Of a DNA stretch of 34,090 bases, positions 1-6,712 are shown in pieces. Source of the stretch: a virus. The stretch is taken from positions 1 through 34,090 of IMG/VR virus record IMGVR_UViG_3300034111_000208. One strand, written 5' to 3'. Within the stretch, counting starts at the first letter, position 1. Every line of letters starts with the position of its first letter. Made by a program: the position numbers and the translations under genes. The notes beneath the pieces are model-generated. The model was not told where the DNA came from and did no database searches. It was given only the letters and a program-made list of their open reading frames with translations.

Positions 1-127
1 GTTTGTGAGGTAGCTTCCCATCCAGACATGCTGGTATTTGTCTGGGTCGCGCCTCTTGTCGTACTCCATCTCATCGCGCAGGACTTGTGGAAACCAAGGG
101 TTGTCGGTGAAGTTGACCTTCAGGACT
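1..127. repeat. 127 bp exact repeat at the contig start (copy 1)
   Basis: Bases 1-127 are identical to 32737-32863 and the first mismatch is at base 128 (a versus t). The repeat lies inside terL in both places. A length of exactly 127 is a common maximum k-mer in short-read assembly, which suggests a graph branch point rather than a biological terminal repeat. Confidence 0.9.
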
Positions 128-654
128 AGAGCGTCCTTTGGTGGTGTCGGACCGCGCAGCAGGAAATCGACAGGGTCGTTCTGCTGGCGCGGGTTCCATG
201 TAAACCACAGCTCGGAGTTTGGCTTGCGGATGGTTGGTCGCAGCAGGTCAAGGCTGGTCTGGCTCAGGCTTTGAGCCTCCTCCACCCAGGCGCAGTCGTA
301 GCCCTCCAGCGACTTGATGCTGTCTGCGGTGTGGTTTTGCATACCCTGGAAGATGATCGCCCCGTCGCCCTTGCGGGACTTGATGACGGCATCCTGCACC
401 TCGAAGTAAGCCCCGGCATTCATGGCCTCGATCTTAGTTTCGAGCAGGCGCTTGACGGACTGGTTCAGCGACTTCTGGATCTCGCGCACGCAAACGCTGC
501 GCCGCTTCTGGTCCATGATGTGAGCCTCGATCATGAGCTCGGCAAACATGTGGGATTTGCCGGAGCCTCGGCCACCCCATGCGCCTTTGTAGCGGCTGGG
601 GTCCAGAAGGGGTAGCGCCCATTCTGGGGTGGGGAGTTGCAAGACCTTATCCAT
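1..654 (-). CDS. Terminase large subunit, N-terminal part (cut by window edge)
   Basis: This is the first 218 codons of a P22-gp2/PBSX-like packaging motor ATPase, which translocates DNA into the prohead. The Walker A motif GGRGSGKS lies at residues 27-34 and the Walker B-like CAWVEEA at about 121-127. The C-terminal nuclease half is missing because the frame runs off the window edge. It aligns without gaps to the complete copy at 32164-33390; both copies have exactly 654 bp from ATG to the point matching base 1. The start ATG overlaps the end of terS by 8 bp, as in the other copy. If the genome is circular, the missing half is 32164-32736 and the join falls inside the shared 127 bp. Family assignment is firm; the truncation reflects the contig edge, not a broken gene. 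Confidence 0.93.
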   Translation of the reverse strand, partial: MDKVLQLPTPEWALPLLDPSRYKGAWGGRGSGKSHMFAELMIEAHIMDQKRRSVCVREIQKSLNQSVKRLLETKIEAMNAGAYFEVQDAVIKSRKGDGAIIFQGMQNHTADSIKSLEGYDCAWVEEAQSLSQTSLDLLRPTIRKPNSELWFTWNPRQQNDPVDFLLRGPTPPKDALVLKVNFTDNPWFPQVLRDEMEYDKRRDPDKYQHVWMGSYLTN

Positions 655-1087
655 TCTTGACGATCACCCGTTCGATCTTGGCGAACTCCAAGGGAGCACC
701 GTCTGCACCAGTCAGCTCATGCTTTTGGGTTTCGGCCCATCGCATTTGCGTCTTGCTCCACCAGATGGCTGCGGTCGTGTCGCCTGCCATGACCTTCTGG
801 AATAGGGTTTTCCCTACCTGTCCGTTTGCCTTTGCTTTTCCTGACACCAGCTCGGTTGCAAAGTGCTTGCGCAGGGTGTCGACGCTGATTCCATCGCGCA
901 CCAGCACCGCGATCTGATCGATCGGGAGGCCGTAACCGGACAGGGCTTCTACCTGTTTTCGCTCGGCATCGGTCGGCTCAAACTCTGGTCGTCCAGCACC
1001 TGGCATTGCACCGCCAGTGCCTGGTCGAGCGCCTCCATGCTTTTTTGGCATAGGTTTTTCTTCAAGTTTAGGTTTTTTCGTTGCCAT
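647..1087 (-). CDS. Terminase small subunit-like protein
   Basis: A 146-residue protein in the small-terminase position directly before terL. Small terminases bind the pac site and hand DNA to the large subunit. The N-terminus is basic and Gly/Pro-rich (repeated GARPG, GAGRP motifs). A predicted helical segment at about 54-90 (ERKQVEALSGYGLPIDQIAV, then LRKHF) resembles an HTH. The C-terminal part contains AAIWWSKTQMRW, which I recall from proteins usually annotated as small terminase or hypothetical in tailed phages. It overlaps the methyltransferase end by 20 bp and terL by 8 bp, so translation is probably coupled. The second copy at 33383-33799 is nearly identical from the EPTDAERK motif onward but has an N-terminus 8 residues shorter. 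The role rests on position and family resemblance. Confidence 0.75.
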   Translation of the reverse strand: MATKKPKLEEKPMPKKHGGARPGTGGAMPGAGRPEFEPTDAERKQVEALSGYGLPIDQIAVLVRDGISVDTLRKHFATELVSGKAKANGQVGKTLFQKVMAGDTTAAIWWSKTQMRWAETQKHELTGADGAPLEFAKIERVIVKNG

Positions 1088-2403
1088 TTTTTACCTCCGC
1101 GAAAGGTTTTCCGGTTTCTGCGTGTGTTGCGATTTTGCCTGTGAAATCCTGCCAGCGCTTGACTATCACATCGACGAACTTCGGGTCGAGCTCCATCAGG
1201 CGTGCTCGACGGTTTGCTTTCTGGCAGGCAATCATGGTGCTTCCGCTGCCACCAAACAGGTCGAGGACGATCCAGCCATCCATGCTTGACCACTCGATCA
1301 TGCGCTGCACCAGACTAACTGGCTTCATGGTTGGATGCAGATCGCTCTTGGTTGGCCGATCGTGACGCACGATGGTCGTTGGCATTTGCTCTTTGATCTG
1401 CTTAAGCATAGCCACCAGCTCGTCCTTTTTCATTTTGTCGATGTCCAGATCGTCATCGATCACCGTGGTCAGAGTGAAGTCACCACAAAAGTAATGGCCT
1501 TTTCCTTCTTTCCATCCGTACAGGATTGGCTCGTGTTTCCAGTTGAAGTCTTGGCGCGAGAGCGTTCCGCTTTGCTTCACCCAGATCAGGACTTCGGAGA
1601 GTTTCAGGCCTGCTTCGACCAGGCAATCCGAGAATGCTGCGCGTTCAGATTCACCGTGGGCCACGTAGATCACCGCGCCTTCGCGCATGTTCTCGAAGTA
1701 CCTGGCATAGACCGTTTGCAAAAACTTTCTGAATTCTGACTTACTCATGTCGTCGTTCATGATCTTGCCTGCTTTGCCATCGACCGCCACGTTGTAGGGT
1801 GGATCAGTCCAGACGAGGTCGGCTTTGTCACCATCCATGAGCTTGGCCAAGTCATCGGCCTGCGTGCTGTCTCCGCACATGAGTCGGTGTTCACCAAGCA
1901 GCCAGACATCACCGCGCTGGCTTTTTGGCTGCTCTGGGATGCTTGGGATTTCGTCTTCGTCTGTGTGTCCATCAGTTGGCTCTGGTGCCATCAGGGAGGC
2001 GAGCTCATCTTTGCTGAATCCTGTGAGCTCCAGATCAAAACCGAGGCCTTGCAGGTCTGCCAGTTCAAGGCCAAGCATTTGGTCGTTCCATCCAGCGTTC
2101 AGCGCCAGCTTGTTGTCTGCAATGACATATGCCTTCTTTTGTGCATCTGTCAGGTGATCGAGTCGGATGCATGGGACTGATTCAAGTTTCATGCTCTTTG
2201 CCGCCATGACTCGACCGTGTCCTGCAATGATCCCCCCCCCCATCAATCAGCACCGGATTGGTGAATCCGAATTCCTTGATGGATGCTGCGATCTGGGCCA
2301 CTTGCGCATCCGAGTGCGTTCGGCTGTTGCGAGCGTATGGGATGAGTTTGTCGATCGACACGTGTTCGATCTTTGTTTTTGAATCGTGTGATTTTGTGGT
2401 CAT
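1068..2403 (-). CDS. ParB-like / DNA methyltransferase fusion, frame broken at a poly-G tract
   Basis: Two overlapping frames together make one protein of a common phage family: an N-terminal ParB/sulfiredoxin-like domain and a C-terminal N6-adenine/N4-cytosine methyltransferase (N6_N4_Mtase). The N-terminal frame starts at 2403 and reads to FTNPVLIDGGG; the second frame resumes with IIAGHGRV, the expected next ParB motif. The break is a run of ten G on the coding strand (2232-2241). Nine or twelve G would restore the frame. Numbered from the TTG at 2246, DPPY is at residues 148-151 and FGGSGST at 331-337; this order indicates a beta-class enzyme. A region rich in Asp and Lys at about 260-292 may help recognise the target. 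Its start overlaps the 60-residue gene (ATGA) and its end overlaps terS. It could be phase-variable, or the break could be an assembly error. Confidence 0.85.
2232..2241 (-). repeat. Poly-G tract (10 G) in the methyltransferase gene
   Basis: Ten consecutive C on the plus strand (G on the coding strand) lie exactly at the frame break between the motifs VLID and IIAGHGR. An ATG at 2243 and a TTG at 2246 in the downstream frame touch the tract, so a shorter methyltransferase could start there when the long frame is off. Confidence 0.9.
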
Positions 2404-2582
2404 GCTGCATTGTCCTTCATGTTTTCGATTCGCGCCAGTTTCATGGCATCTTTTAAATCCATCCTGAGTTGCTCGTTTGCGGCCTGCTCATCTTGAAGTC
2501 GGATGTAGACCTCGGTTGCAAACTTGGCCAGCGTGTCATGTTGCCATGTTGTGAAGTTTGGGGTTTCTCTTTGTTTGGTCAT
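2400..2582 (-). CDS. Small hypothetical protein (60 aa)
   Basis: I do not recognise this protein. It is 60 residues, mostly helical in appearance, with charged stretches (RLQDEQAANEQLRMDLKDAM) that could form a short coiled coil. It has no Cys pair, signal peptide or membrane segment. The ATG at 2582 is preceded by an AAGGTG, but about 14 nt away, so the ribosome site is weak. Its stop overlaps the methyltransferase start as ATGA, which suggests coupled translation and a real gene. It is the first gene after the 172 bp non-coding stretch downstream of the primase-helicase. Confidence 0.6.
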   Translation of the reverse strand: MTKQRETPNFTTWQHDTLAKFATEVYIRLQDEQAANEQLRMDLKDAMKLARIENMKDNAA

Positions 2583-2603
2583 GTTAGTACTTGCTCACCT
2601 TTC

Positions 2604-2612
2604 TGTGGATAA
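2604..2612 (-). promoter_or_regulatory. DnaA box (TTATCCACA)
   Basis: TGTGGATAA on the plus strand is the exact complement of the consensus 9-mer TTATCCACA bound by bacterial DnaA. A single 9-mer can occur by chance, but it lies in the only sizeable non-coding, repeat-bearing stretch next to the replication gene. Confidence 0.5.
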
Positions 2613-2640
2613 CTTCACCTTCAAAATCTGCCGCATCGAT

Positions 2641-2689
2641 GCCCCCCTGTCCCCCTCACCCTAAAGGGTGTGAGGGGAGGGGAGGGGGC
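2641..2689. repeat. G/C-run inverted repeat (hairpin)
   Basis: The core CACCCT-AA-AGGGTG (2657-2670) is a perfect 6 bp stem. It extends outward through CCCCT/AGGGG with a TG bulge and through GCCCCC/GGGGGC at the ends. The right arm also carries four G runs on the plus strand, so it could alternatively fold as a quadruplex. It could pause a polymerase or mark an origin. Confidence 0.6.
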
Positions 2690-2700
2690 TTTTCGAGCGT

Positions 2701-2757
2701 TTTGCCCCCTAACCCTGATTTGCCCCCTAGGGGGATTCAGGGGGCTAGGGGGATTCA
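2701..2757. repeat. 18 bp-spaced direct repeats with a central palindrome
   Basis: TTTGCCCCCT occurs at 2701 and 2719, and TAGGGGGATTCA at 2728 and 2746; both pairs are 18 bp apart. The palindrome CCCCCTAGGGGG sits at 2723-2734 where the two repeat types meet. The last repeat runs into the stop codon of the primase-helicase gene. Iteron-like binding sites are one reading. Confidence 0.6.
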
Positions 2758-4767
2758 TTCTTGGCCACCTTTTCGCATCATCATGGCACTCGATTGCACA
2801 TCGTCGATCACCAACCAGCCGTGTTCAAGTGGGCTGATGATCTCGGACAGGATGAGTGCACCGATCAATTTTTCTGGGTATGCTGCGCTCAGATCGTTTT
2901 CGATCGTGCGTGGTTTTCTGCCATCGGCTGCCAGCTTGTCTTTAAGTGCTGACCTGCTGATATAGGGTAAACCCTCGCGTATTTCAGCGCCTGTTCCCCA
3001 CCATGCGTTCTCGAATGTTTTTCGGTGAGCGTCCAGTTTCGACTCTTTTTTCGGGGCTGTTGGTGCTTCAGCTTGGACAATCACCGCGCTGGTCACTTGC
3101 TGGTCGTCTTCATCGCGCCAGCCTGGGATCTCGACTGTGTGAAGTTCCACGAAAACGGTCTCGGCAAGTTCTGCGTCTTTGCTCTTGCGCTGGACGATTT
3201 GCATGGGCTGGTCGTCTTTGCCTGGGATGATGCTGATCTCGATGTCGAGGGCGCCGCGCCATGCTGATGATCCCCTGGCCCGGTGCTGGGCTTCGTCTGA
3301 CACACCTGTGTGATGCACCAGGATCACTGAGCAGTTAAATTCCATCATGAGGGCATTGCAGGCATCCAACATGGTCTTGGCATCTTGGGCTGAGTTCTCA
3401 TCGCCTTGAAGGAAGCGGTGCAGGGTGTCGACCACGATGACGCTGGGGCGCTCTTGGAGCATCCTGACCTGCTCGACCACCTTGAGGTAGCCGGTGGGTG
3501 TGTTGAGATCGCAGCCGTCTTTGGAGAGCCACATCTTGAGCTTGCCTGCTTGGTGGTGGTGCTTCCAGGCTGCGACCCTGCCACGCAGACCGTGATGGCC
3601 TTCGCCTGCGAGATACACCACATTGCCTGGCCTGACCTTGTGGCCTGACCAGTCCTCGATGCCGCTGGCCATCCTGAGACACCAGTCCAGCACCACGAAA
3701 GTCTTGCCGCCGCCGCTGGGCCCGTGGACCATGACCAAGGCCTGGGACTGGATCCACCGCTTGACCAGCCAGCTGATGGGGGAGGGCTGAGAGCAAAAGT
3801 CATCCGCCGGGATGAGCCAATCATCATGGGAGGGCATGAGGAGGCTGGCCAGGTCGTTGCCTGCTTGGGCGTAATCGTTGGCATCGCCTTGGATGGGTGG
3901 CATGACCATCCTGGCCCCAAACTTGGCGCTGGCCTGTTCTGCGTAGCGTTGGCCAACGCCTGAGCTGTCATTGTCTGCCACGATAACGATGTCCTGGGTT
4001 GCGCCGTGCATTTCTCGGAGTGTGCCTGTGACTGGCACTAGATTGCTGGCGCTGTAGGCCACCACGACCGGCCTGCCTGTTGTCTCATGGATGGTGGCAG
4101 CTGTGGCAAAGCCTTCGGCCACGTAGAGTGTGCCCGGCTCATCCATTGTGCCGATCTGCCAGAACTTGCCCCCGGTCTGGCCGCCAGGGTGGTAGAGCTT
4201 GCCGCCTTGGTGGTCGATGTATTGGAGGCTGGAGATTGTGCCGTCTGGATCGTAGAGGGGGACGACAAGCCGACCGTCTCCTGTGGCCCTGGCGCCATGA
4301 ACTCCGATCCCCTTCTTGGCCAAATATGGGTGATCTGGCAAAGCTGCCTGAGCGCCGGTCCAGATTTTCTCCACCGTGTCGCTGGCCAGCTGGTGCTGAC
4401 GCTCCAGGGCTGCATCGCGCATGGCCTTGGACTCGCTGAGGCGTCTGGCGTGGGCCATTTCCTCTGTCTGGGTGAGCTTGCGCCCTACGTCTGCACGCCA
4501 TGTGACTTCGATGCCTGAGCGCCAGCAACCGAACCGGCCGGCAGGGATGCCATCCCCGAAAACCAAATACCAGCCCGGCTTGTCGATGCCTGGTGCACCT
4601 TTTGTGCCTGATTTGAATCGATGAATCTTTCCATCCATCAGGATTTCGTCTGGTGGCTCAAGTCCTGCGCTTTTGATTGCGTCTCTAAGCTGGTCTTCTG
4701 GCGGTGCAACCCGCTTTTCTGGTGGTGGTGCCCAAGGACCACCAAGTACTTTTGAGAGGTCAGCCAT
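2755..4767 (-). CDS. Toprim/AAA primase-helicase-like replication protein
   Basis: A 670-residue replication protein combining a Toprim-like primase half and a RepA/AAA_25-type helicase half. The Toprim-like motifs are AEGF at about 217-220 and VADNDSSG at about 263-270. Walker A GPSGGGKT is at 349-356, Walker B VIVVDT at about 443-448, and HHTG at 485-488 matches the hexameric RepA helicase family. Such proteins unwind and prime DNA at the phage origin and rely on host polymerase. It is the second gene of the leftward operon; its ATG overlaps the end of the HTH regulator gene by 8 bp. The candidate origin lies just downstream. The N-terminal zinc-binding domain of classical primases is not visible, so priming activity is inferred from the Toprim part alone. 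Confidence 0.85.
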   Translation of the reverse strand: MADLSKVLGGPWAPPPEKRVAPPEDQLRDAIKSAGLEPPDEILMDGKIHRFKSGTKGAPGIDKPGWYLVFGDGIPAGRFGCWRSGIEVTWRADVGRKLTQTEEMAHARRLSESKAMRDAALERQHQLASDTVEKIWTGAQAALPDHPYLAKKGIGVHGARATGDGRLVVPLYDPDGTISSLQYIDHQGGKLYHPGGQTGGKFWQIGTMDEPGTLYVAEGFATAATIHETTGRPVVVAYSASNLVPVTGTLREMHGATQDIVIVADNDSSGVGQRYAEQASAKFGARMVMPPIQGDANDYAQAGNDLASLLMPSHDDWLIPADDFCSQPSPISWLVKRWIQSQALVMVHGPSGGGKTFVVLDWCLRMASGIEDWSGHKVRPGNVVYLAGEGHHGLRGRVAAWKHHHQAGKLKMWLSKDGCDLNTPTGYLKVVEQVRMLQERPSVIVVDTLHRFLQGDENSAQDAKTMLDACNALMMEFNCSVILVHHTGVSDEAQHRARGSSAWRGALDIEISIIPGKDDQPMQIVQRKSKDAELAETVFVELHTVEIPGWRDEDDQQVTSAVIVQAEAPTAPKKESKLDAHRKTFENAWWGTGAEIREGLPYISRSALKDKLAADGRKPRTIENDLSAAYPEKLIGALILSEIISPLEHGWLVIDDVQSSAMMMRKGGQE

Positions 4768-4945
4768 TGATTGTGGTCTCCTGCCTGCTTAAGTAGTCGC
4801 TCAGGGATTTGACCGTCTCATACAGGGGTTTTGATTCCTCTTGCATGAACCTGTAAACCGTGGCTGGATGCACGCCAGCATTCTCGGCCACCCTCTTGAG
4901 ATTGGCATCTTCCAGCCGTTTTTTGATCTGCTCAACAGTCATCAT
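4760..4945 (-). CDS. Small HTH regulator (Cro-like)
   Basis: A 61-residue protein with a clear helix-turn-helix at about 17-34 (KRVAENAGVHPATVYRFM), as in Cro/LacI-type small regulators. The open frame extends upstream to 5554, but that part is the antisense shadow of the Sak4-like gene. I choose the ATG at 4945 because it has AAGGTG upstream and sits just after the divergent promoter region. A second ATG follows directly. It is the first gene of the leftward operon. By position it probably binds the inverted repeat in 4977-5018 and controls its own promoter and the facing one. Whether it represses or activates cannot be told from sequence. Confidence 0.75.
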   Translation of the reverse strand: MMTVEQIKKRLEDANLKRVAENAGVHPATVYRFMQEESKPLYETVKSLSDYLSRQETTING

Positions 4946-4980
4946 AATTTGCACCTTAGAAAAATTATTTGCGGAAGTGC

Positions 4981-5010
4981 TTGCACTATACCTTATTTTT
5001 GGTTTATGAT
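4981..5010 (+). promoter_or_regulatory. Rightward sigma70-like promoter
   Basis: The -35 box TTGCAC (4981-4986) and -10 box TATGAT (5005-5010) are separated by 18 bp. It would drive the early module starting at 5066, whose ATG has AGGAG upstream. It overlaps the leftward promoter almost completely. Confidence 0.6.
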
Positions 5011-5014
5011 GCAA
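4985..5014 (-). promoter_or_regulatory. Leftward sigma70-like promoter
   Basis: On the minus strand the -35 box is TTGCAT (5014-5009) and the -10 box is TATAGT (4990-4985), separated by 18 bp. It would drive the HTH regulator and primase-helicase operon. Its -10 overlaps the rightward -35 and its -35 overlaps the rightward -10. Confidence 0.55.
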
Positions 5015-5065
5015 GCACACCTCGAACTGATTCCCAGACGGAGGTGCAAAAAATAGGAGAGCCAA

Positions 5066-5743
5066 ATGGCTATCAATTTGAAATCGACCGGCAGCTTGTC
5101 TGCCAATGGAGTGAAGTTGTTGGTGTACGGCCAAGCCGGTGCTGGTAAGACCACGCTGGTTAAGAGCCTGCCCAATGTGATCGTTCTCAGTGCCGAGGGT
5201 GGCCTGCTGTCCATTCAGGACGCTGACCTGCCTTACATCGAGATCGCCTCGATGGACGACTTGCGCGAGGCCTTTACATGGGCCAGAGACAGCAAGGAGG
5301 CCGCAGGCTTTCAGTCGGTGGCACTTGACTCGATCAGCGAAGTTGCTGAGGTGGTCTTGTCCCATGAAATGAAGAAGTCCAAGGATGGCCGCGCAGCGTA
5401 TGGCGAGATGAACAGCACCATGCAGGAGTTGATTCGCGCCTTCCGCGATCTGCCAGGCAAGCATGTTTACATGTCGGCCAAGCTGGAGAAGTCCACCGAT
5501 GAGATGGGAAAGATGCTCTACAACCCAGGCATGCCTGGCAAGAGCCTGACACAAGGCCTGCCTTACTTCTTTGATGAAGTGCTGGCGCTGCGTGTAGAGC
5601 GTGATGCCGAGGGTGTGACCCAGCGTGCGCTGATGTGCGACTCTGATGGCCTCTGGTTGGCCAAGGATCGCTCTGGCAAGTTGGAGGCATGGGAAGCGCC
5701 TGATCTGGGTGCAATCATTGCCAAGATTGGGGGCAAAGCATGA
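5066..5743 (+). CDS. Sak4-like AAA ATPase (single-strand annealing/recombination)
   Basis: A 225-residue RecA-fold ATPase of the AAA_24/Sak4 family, which acts in phage recombination together with an SSB-like partner. Walker A GQAGAGKTT is at 22-30 and the Walker B aspartate is in FQSVALDSISE at about 82-92. Length is typical of Sak4 proteins. The ATG has AGGAG upstream, and the gene follows the rightward promoter directly. Its stop overlaps the next gene as ATGA. The nearby DUF669 and exonuclease genes are the usual neighbours of Sak4 in phage recombination cassettes, which supports the call. Confidence 0.85.
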   Translation: MAINLKSTGSLSANGVKLLVYGQAGAGKTTLVKSLPNVIVLSAEGGLLSIQDADLPYIEIASMDDLREAFTWARDSKEAAGFQSVALDSISEVAEVVLSHEMKKSKDGRAAYGEMNSTMQELIRAFRDLPGKHVYMSAKLEKSTDEMGKMLYNPGMPGKSLTQGLPYFFDEVLALRVERDAEGVTQRALMCDSDGLWLAKDRSGKLEAWEAPDLGAIIAKIGGKA

Positions 5744-6144
5744 CCGCCAAGGTATTGCCCAATGACATGAACGAGTTGGCCAGCATGTGGCTGGCTGCCA
5801 AGAAGCAGGAAGAAGATGCGACAGCGGATCGACGCGATATTGAGGACCACATCAAGAAGCTGGCAACTATTGCCGAAAACCTTGAAGGCACAGAGACCGT
5901 CGAGCCTGGTCGATTCGAGATCAAGATCGTTGGCCGCATCGACCGCAAAGTCGACGGAGATAAGGTGCAAGAGCTTGCCGCTGAGTTCGGTTTGACCGAT
6001 CACTTGGCAAAGCTGTTTCGCTGGAAGCCTGAGATCAACATGGCCATCTGGAAGGCAGCAGATGAGTCCATCACCAAACCGCTTGCCGGTGCAATCACGG
6101 CCAAGCCTGGCCGCCCATCTTTCAAAATTATCCCCAAGGAGTAA
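5740..6144 (+). CDS. Hypothetical protein of the recombination cassette (134 aa)
   Basis: I do not recognise a named domain. The N-terminal half is helical and charged, with a probable coiled coil at about 18-47. The C-terminal half contains FRWKPEINMAIWKAAD and ends PGRPSFKIIPKE. Proteins like this are often found between Sak4-like and DUF669 genes in phages, so a role in single-strand annealing or exonuclease control is plausible but unproven. The start overlaps the preceding stop (ATGA), and the DUF669 gene begins 3 bp after its stop. Confidence 0.75.
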   Translation: MTAKVLPNDMNELASMWLAAKKQEEDATADRRDIEDHIKKLATIAENLEGTETVEPGRFEIKIVGRIDRKVDGDKVQELAAEFGLTDHLAKLFRWKPEINMAIWKAADESITKPLAGAITAKPGRPSFKIIPKE

Positions 6145-6147
6145 ATC

Positions 6148-6645
6148 ATGGCTTTTTTAAACGAAGAATTCAACGTCAACGAACTGCCCCAAGGCAATGG
6201 CAACTTTGAGCCTCTGCCTGCTGGCTGGTACACCGCCACTATCTCTCAGTCTGAATTAAAGGCAACCAAGGCTGGAAATGGCCAGTACATCAAACTGCGC
6301 TATGACATCACTGGCCCAAGCCACCAAGGTCGTGTGGTGTTTGGCAACTTAAACATCAAGAATGCAAACCCTAAGGCCGAGGAGATTGGTCGCCAGCAGC
6401 TCGGAGACATCATGCGTGCGATTGGCTTGGCCAAAGTGACCGACACCGACCAGTTGATTGGTGGACAGATCGGCATCAAGCTGGAGGTCAAAGAGGACGC
6501 GCAGTATGGTGCCAGCAATGAGGTCAAGGGCTTTAAGTCTGTGTCTGGCAGTGCAGCGCCTGCTGCCGCTGTAATCCCTGCCAAGACGACTGCGCCAGCT
6601 CCGGCAGCGCCTGCCAAGGCCGCGCCGCCTTGGGCCAAGAAGTAA
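6148..6645 (+). CDS. DUF669 family protein (putative SSB-like)
   Basis: A 165-residue protein matching DUF669 by its N-terminal pattern: PAGWYTATI, KAGNGQYIKLRYDI and GRVVFGNLNI. DUF669 proteins are thought to bind single-stranded DNA and sit with recombination ATPases in many phages. The C-terminal 40 residues are Ala/Pro-rich and end in PPWAKK, basic and unlike the acidic tail of host SSB. AAGGAG precedes the ATG at a good distance. A strong hairpin follows the stop codon. Confidence 0.82.
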   Translation: MAFLNEEFNVNELPQGNGNFEPLPAGWYTATISQSELKATKAGNGQYIKLRYDITGPSHQGRVVFGNLNIKNANPKAEEIGRQQLGDIMRAIGLAKVTDTDQLIGGQIGIKLEVKEDAQYGASNEVKGFKSVSGSAAPAAAVIPAKTTAPAPAAPAKAAPPWAKK

Positions 6646-6653
6646 GCAAGAAA

Positions 6654-6685
6654 ATGCCCAGCCCTGATGGTCAGGAGCTGGGCAT
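6654..6685 (+). other. Intergenic hairpin without U-tract
   Basis: ATGCCCAGC (6654-6662) pairs with GCTGGGCAT (6677-6685), and an inner CCTGA/TCAGG stem closes a TGG loop. Only a single A bulge breaks the 14 bp stem. No T run follows, so it is not a normal Rho-independent terminator. It may be an RNA-processing or stability element between the DUF669 and exonuclease genes. Confidence 0.6.
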
Positions 6686-6712
6686 AAAAGTGGCAACTAC
6701 AAAGGAGAACCC

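Larger units (their letters stand above)
2583..2754. other. Non-coding G/C-run region with DnaA box: candidate replication origin
   Basis: This 172 bp gap is the largest in the window. It holds a perfect DnaA box, a strong imperfect hairpin (2641-2689), a plus-strand G-quadruplex pattern (2666-2688, four G runs separated by 5, 1 and 1 bases) and two pairs of direct repeats, each spaced 18 bp. It lies just downstream of the primase-helicase gene, a usual place for a phage origin. There is no T-rich stretch after the hairpin, so a Rho-independent terminator is less likely. The origin role is inferred. Confidence 0.45.
4977..5018. promoter_or_regulatory. Inverted-repeat operator candidate
   Basis: GTGCTTGCA (4977-4985) and TGCAAGCAC (5010-5018) form a perfect 9 bp inverted repeat with a 24 bp spacer. 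The half-sites overlap or abut the promoter boxes of both directions. The small HTH protein encoded next door is the likely binder; this is an inference. Confidence 0.5.

Noticed and set aside
1-127. 127 bp repeat as a phage direct terminal repeat
   Set aside because: True terminal repeats lie at both ends of the genome, whereas here the second copy is followed by 1.2 kb of diverged homologous sequence, and both copies lie inside terL.
4946-5554. N-terminal extension of the small HTH regulator frame
   Set aside because: The extension is antisense to the Sak4-like gene and would run through the divergent promoter region. The ATG at 4945 with its ribosome site is far better.
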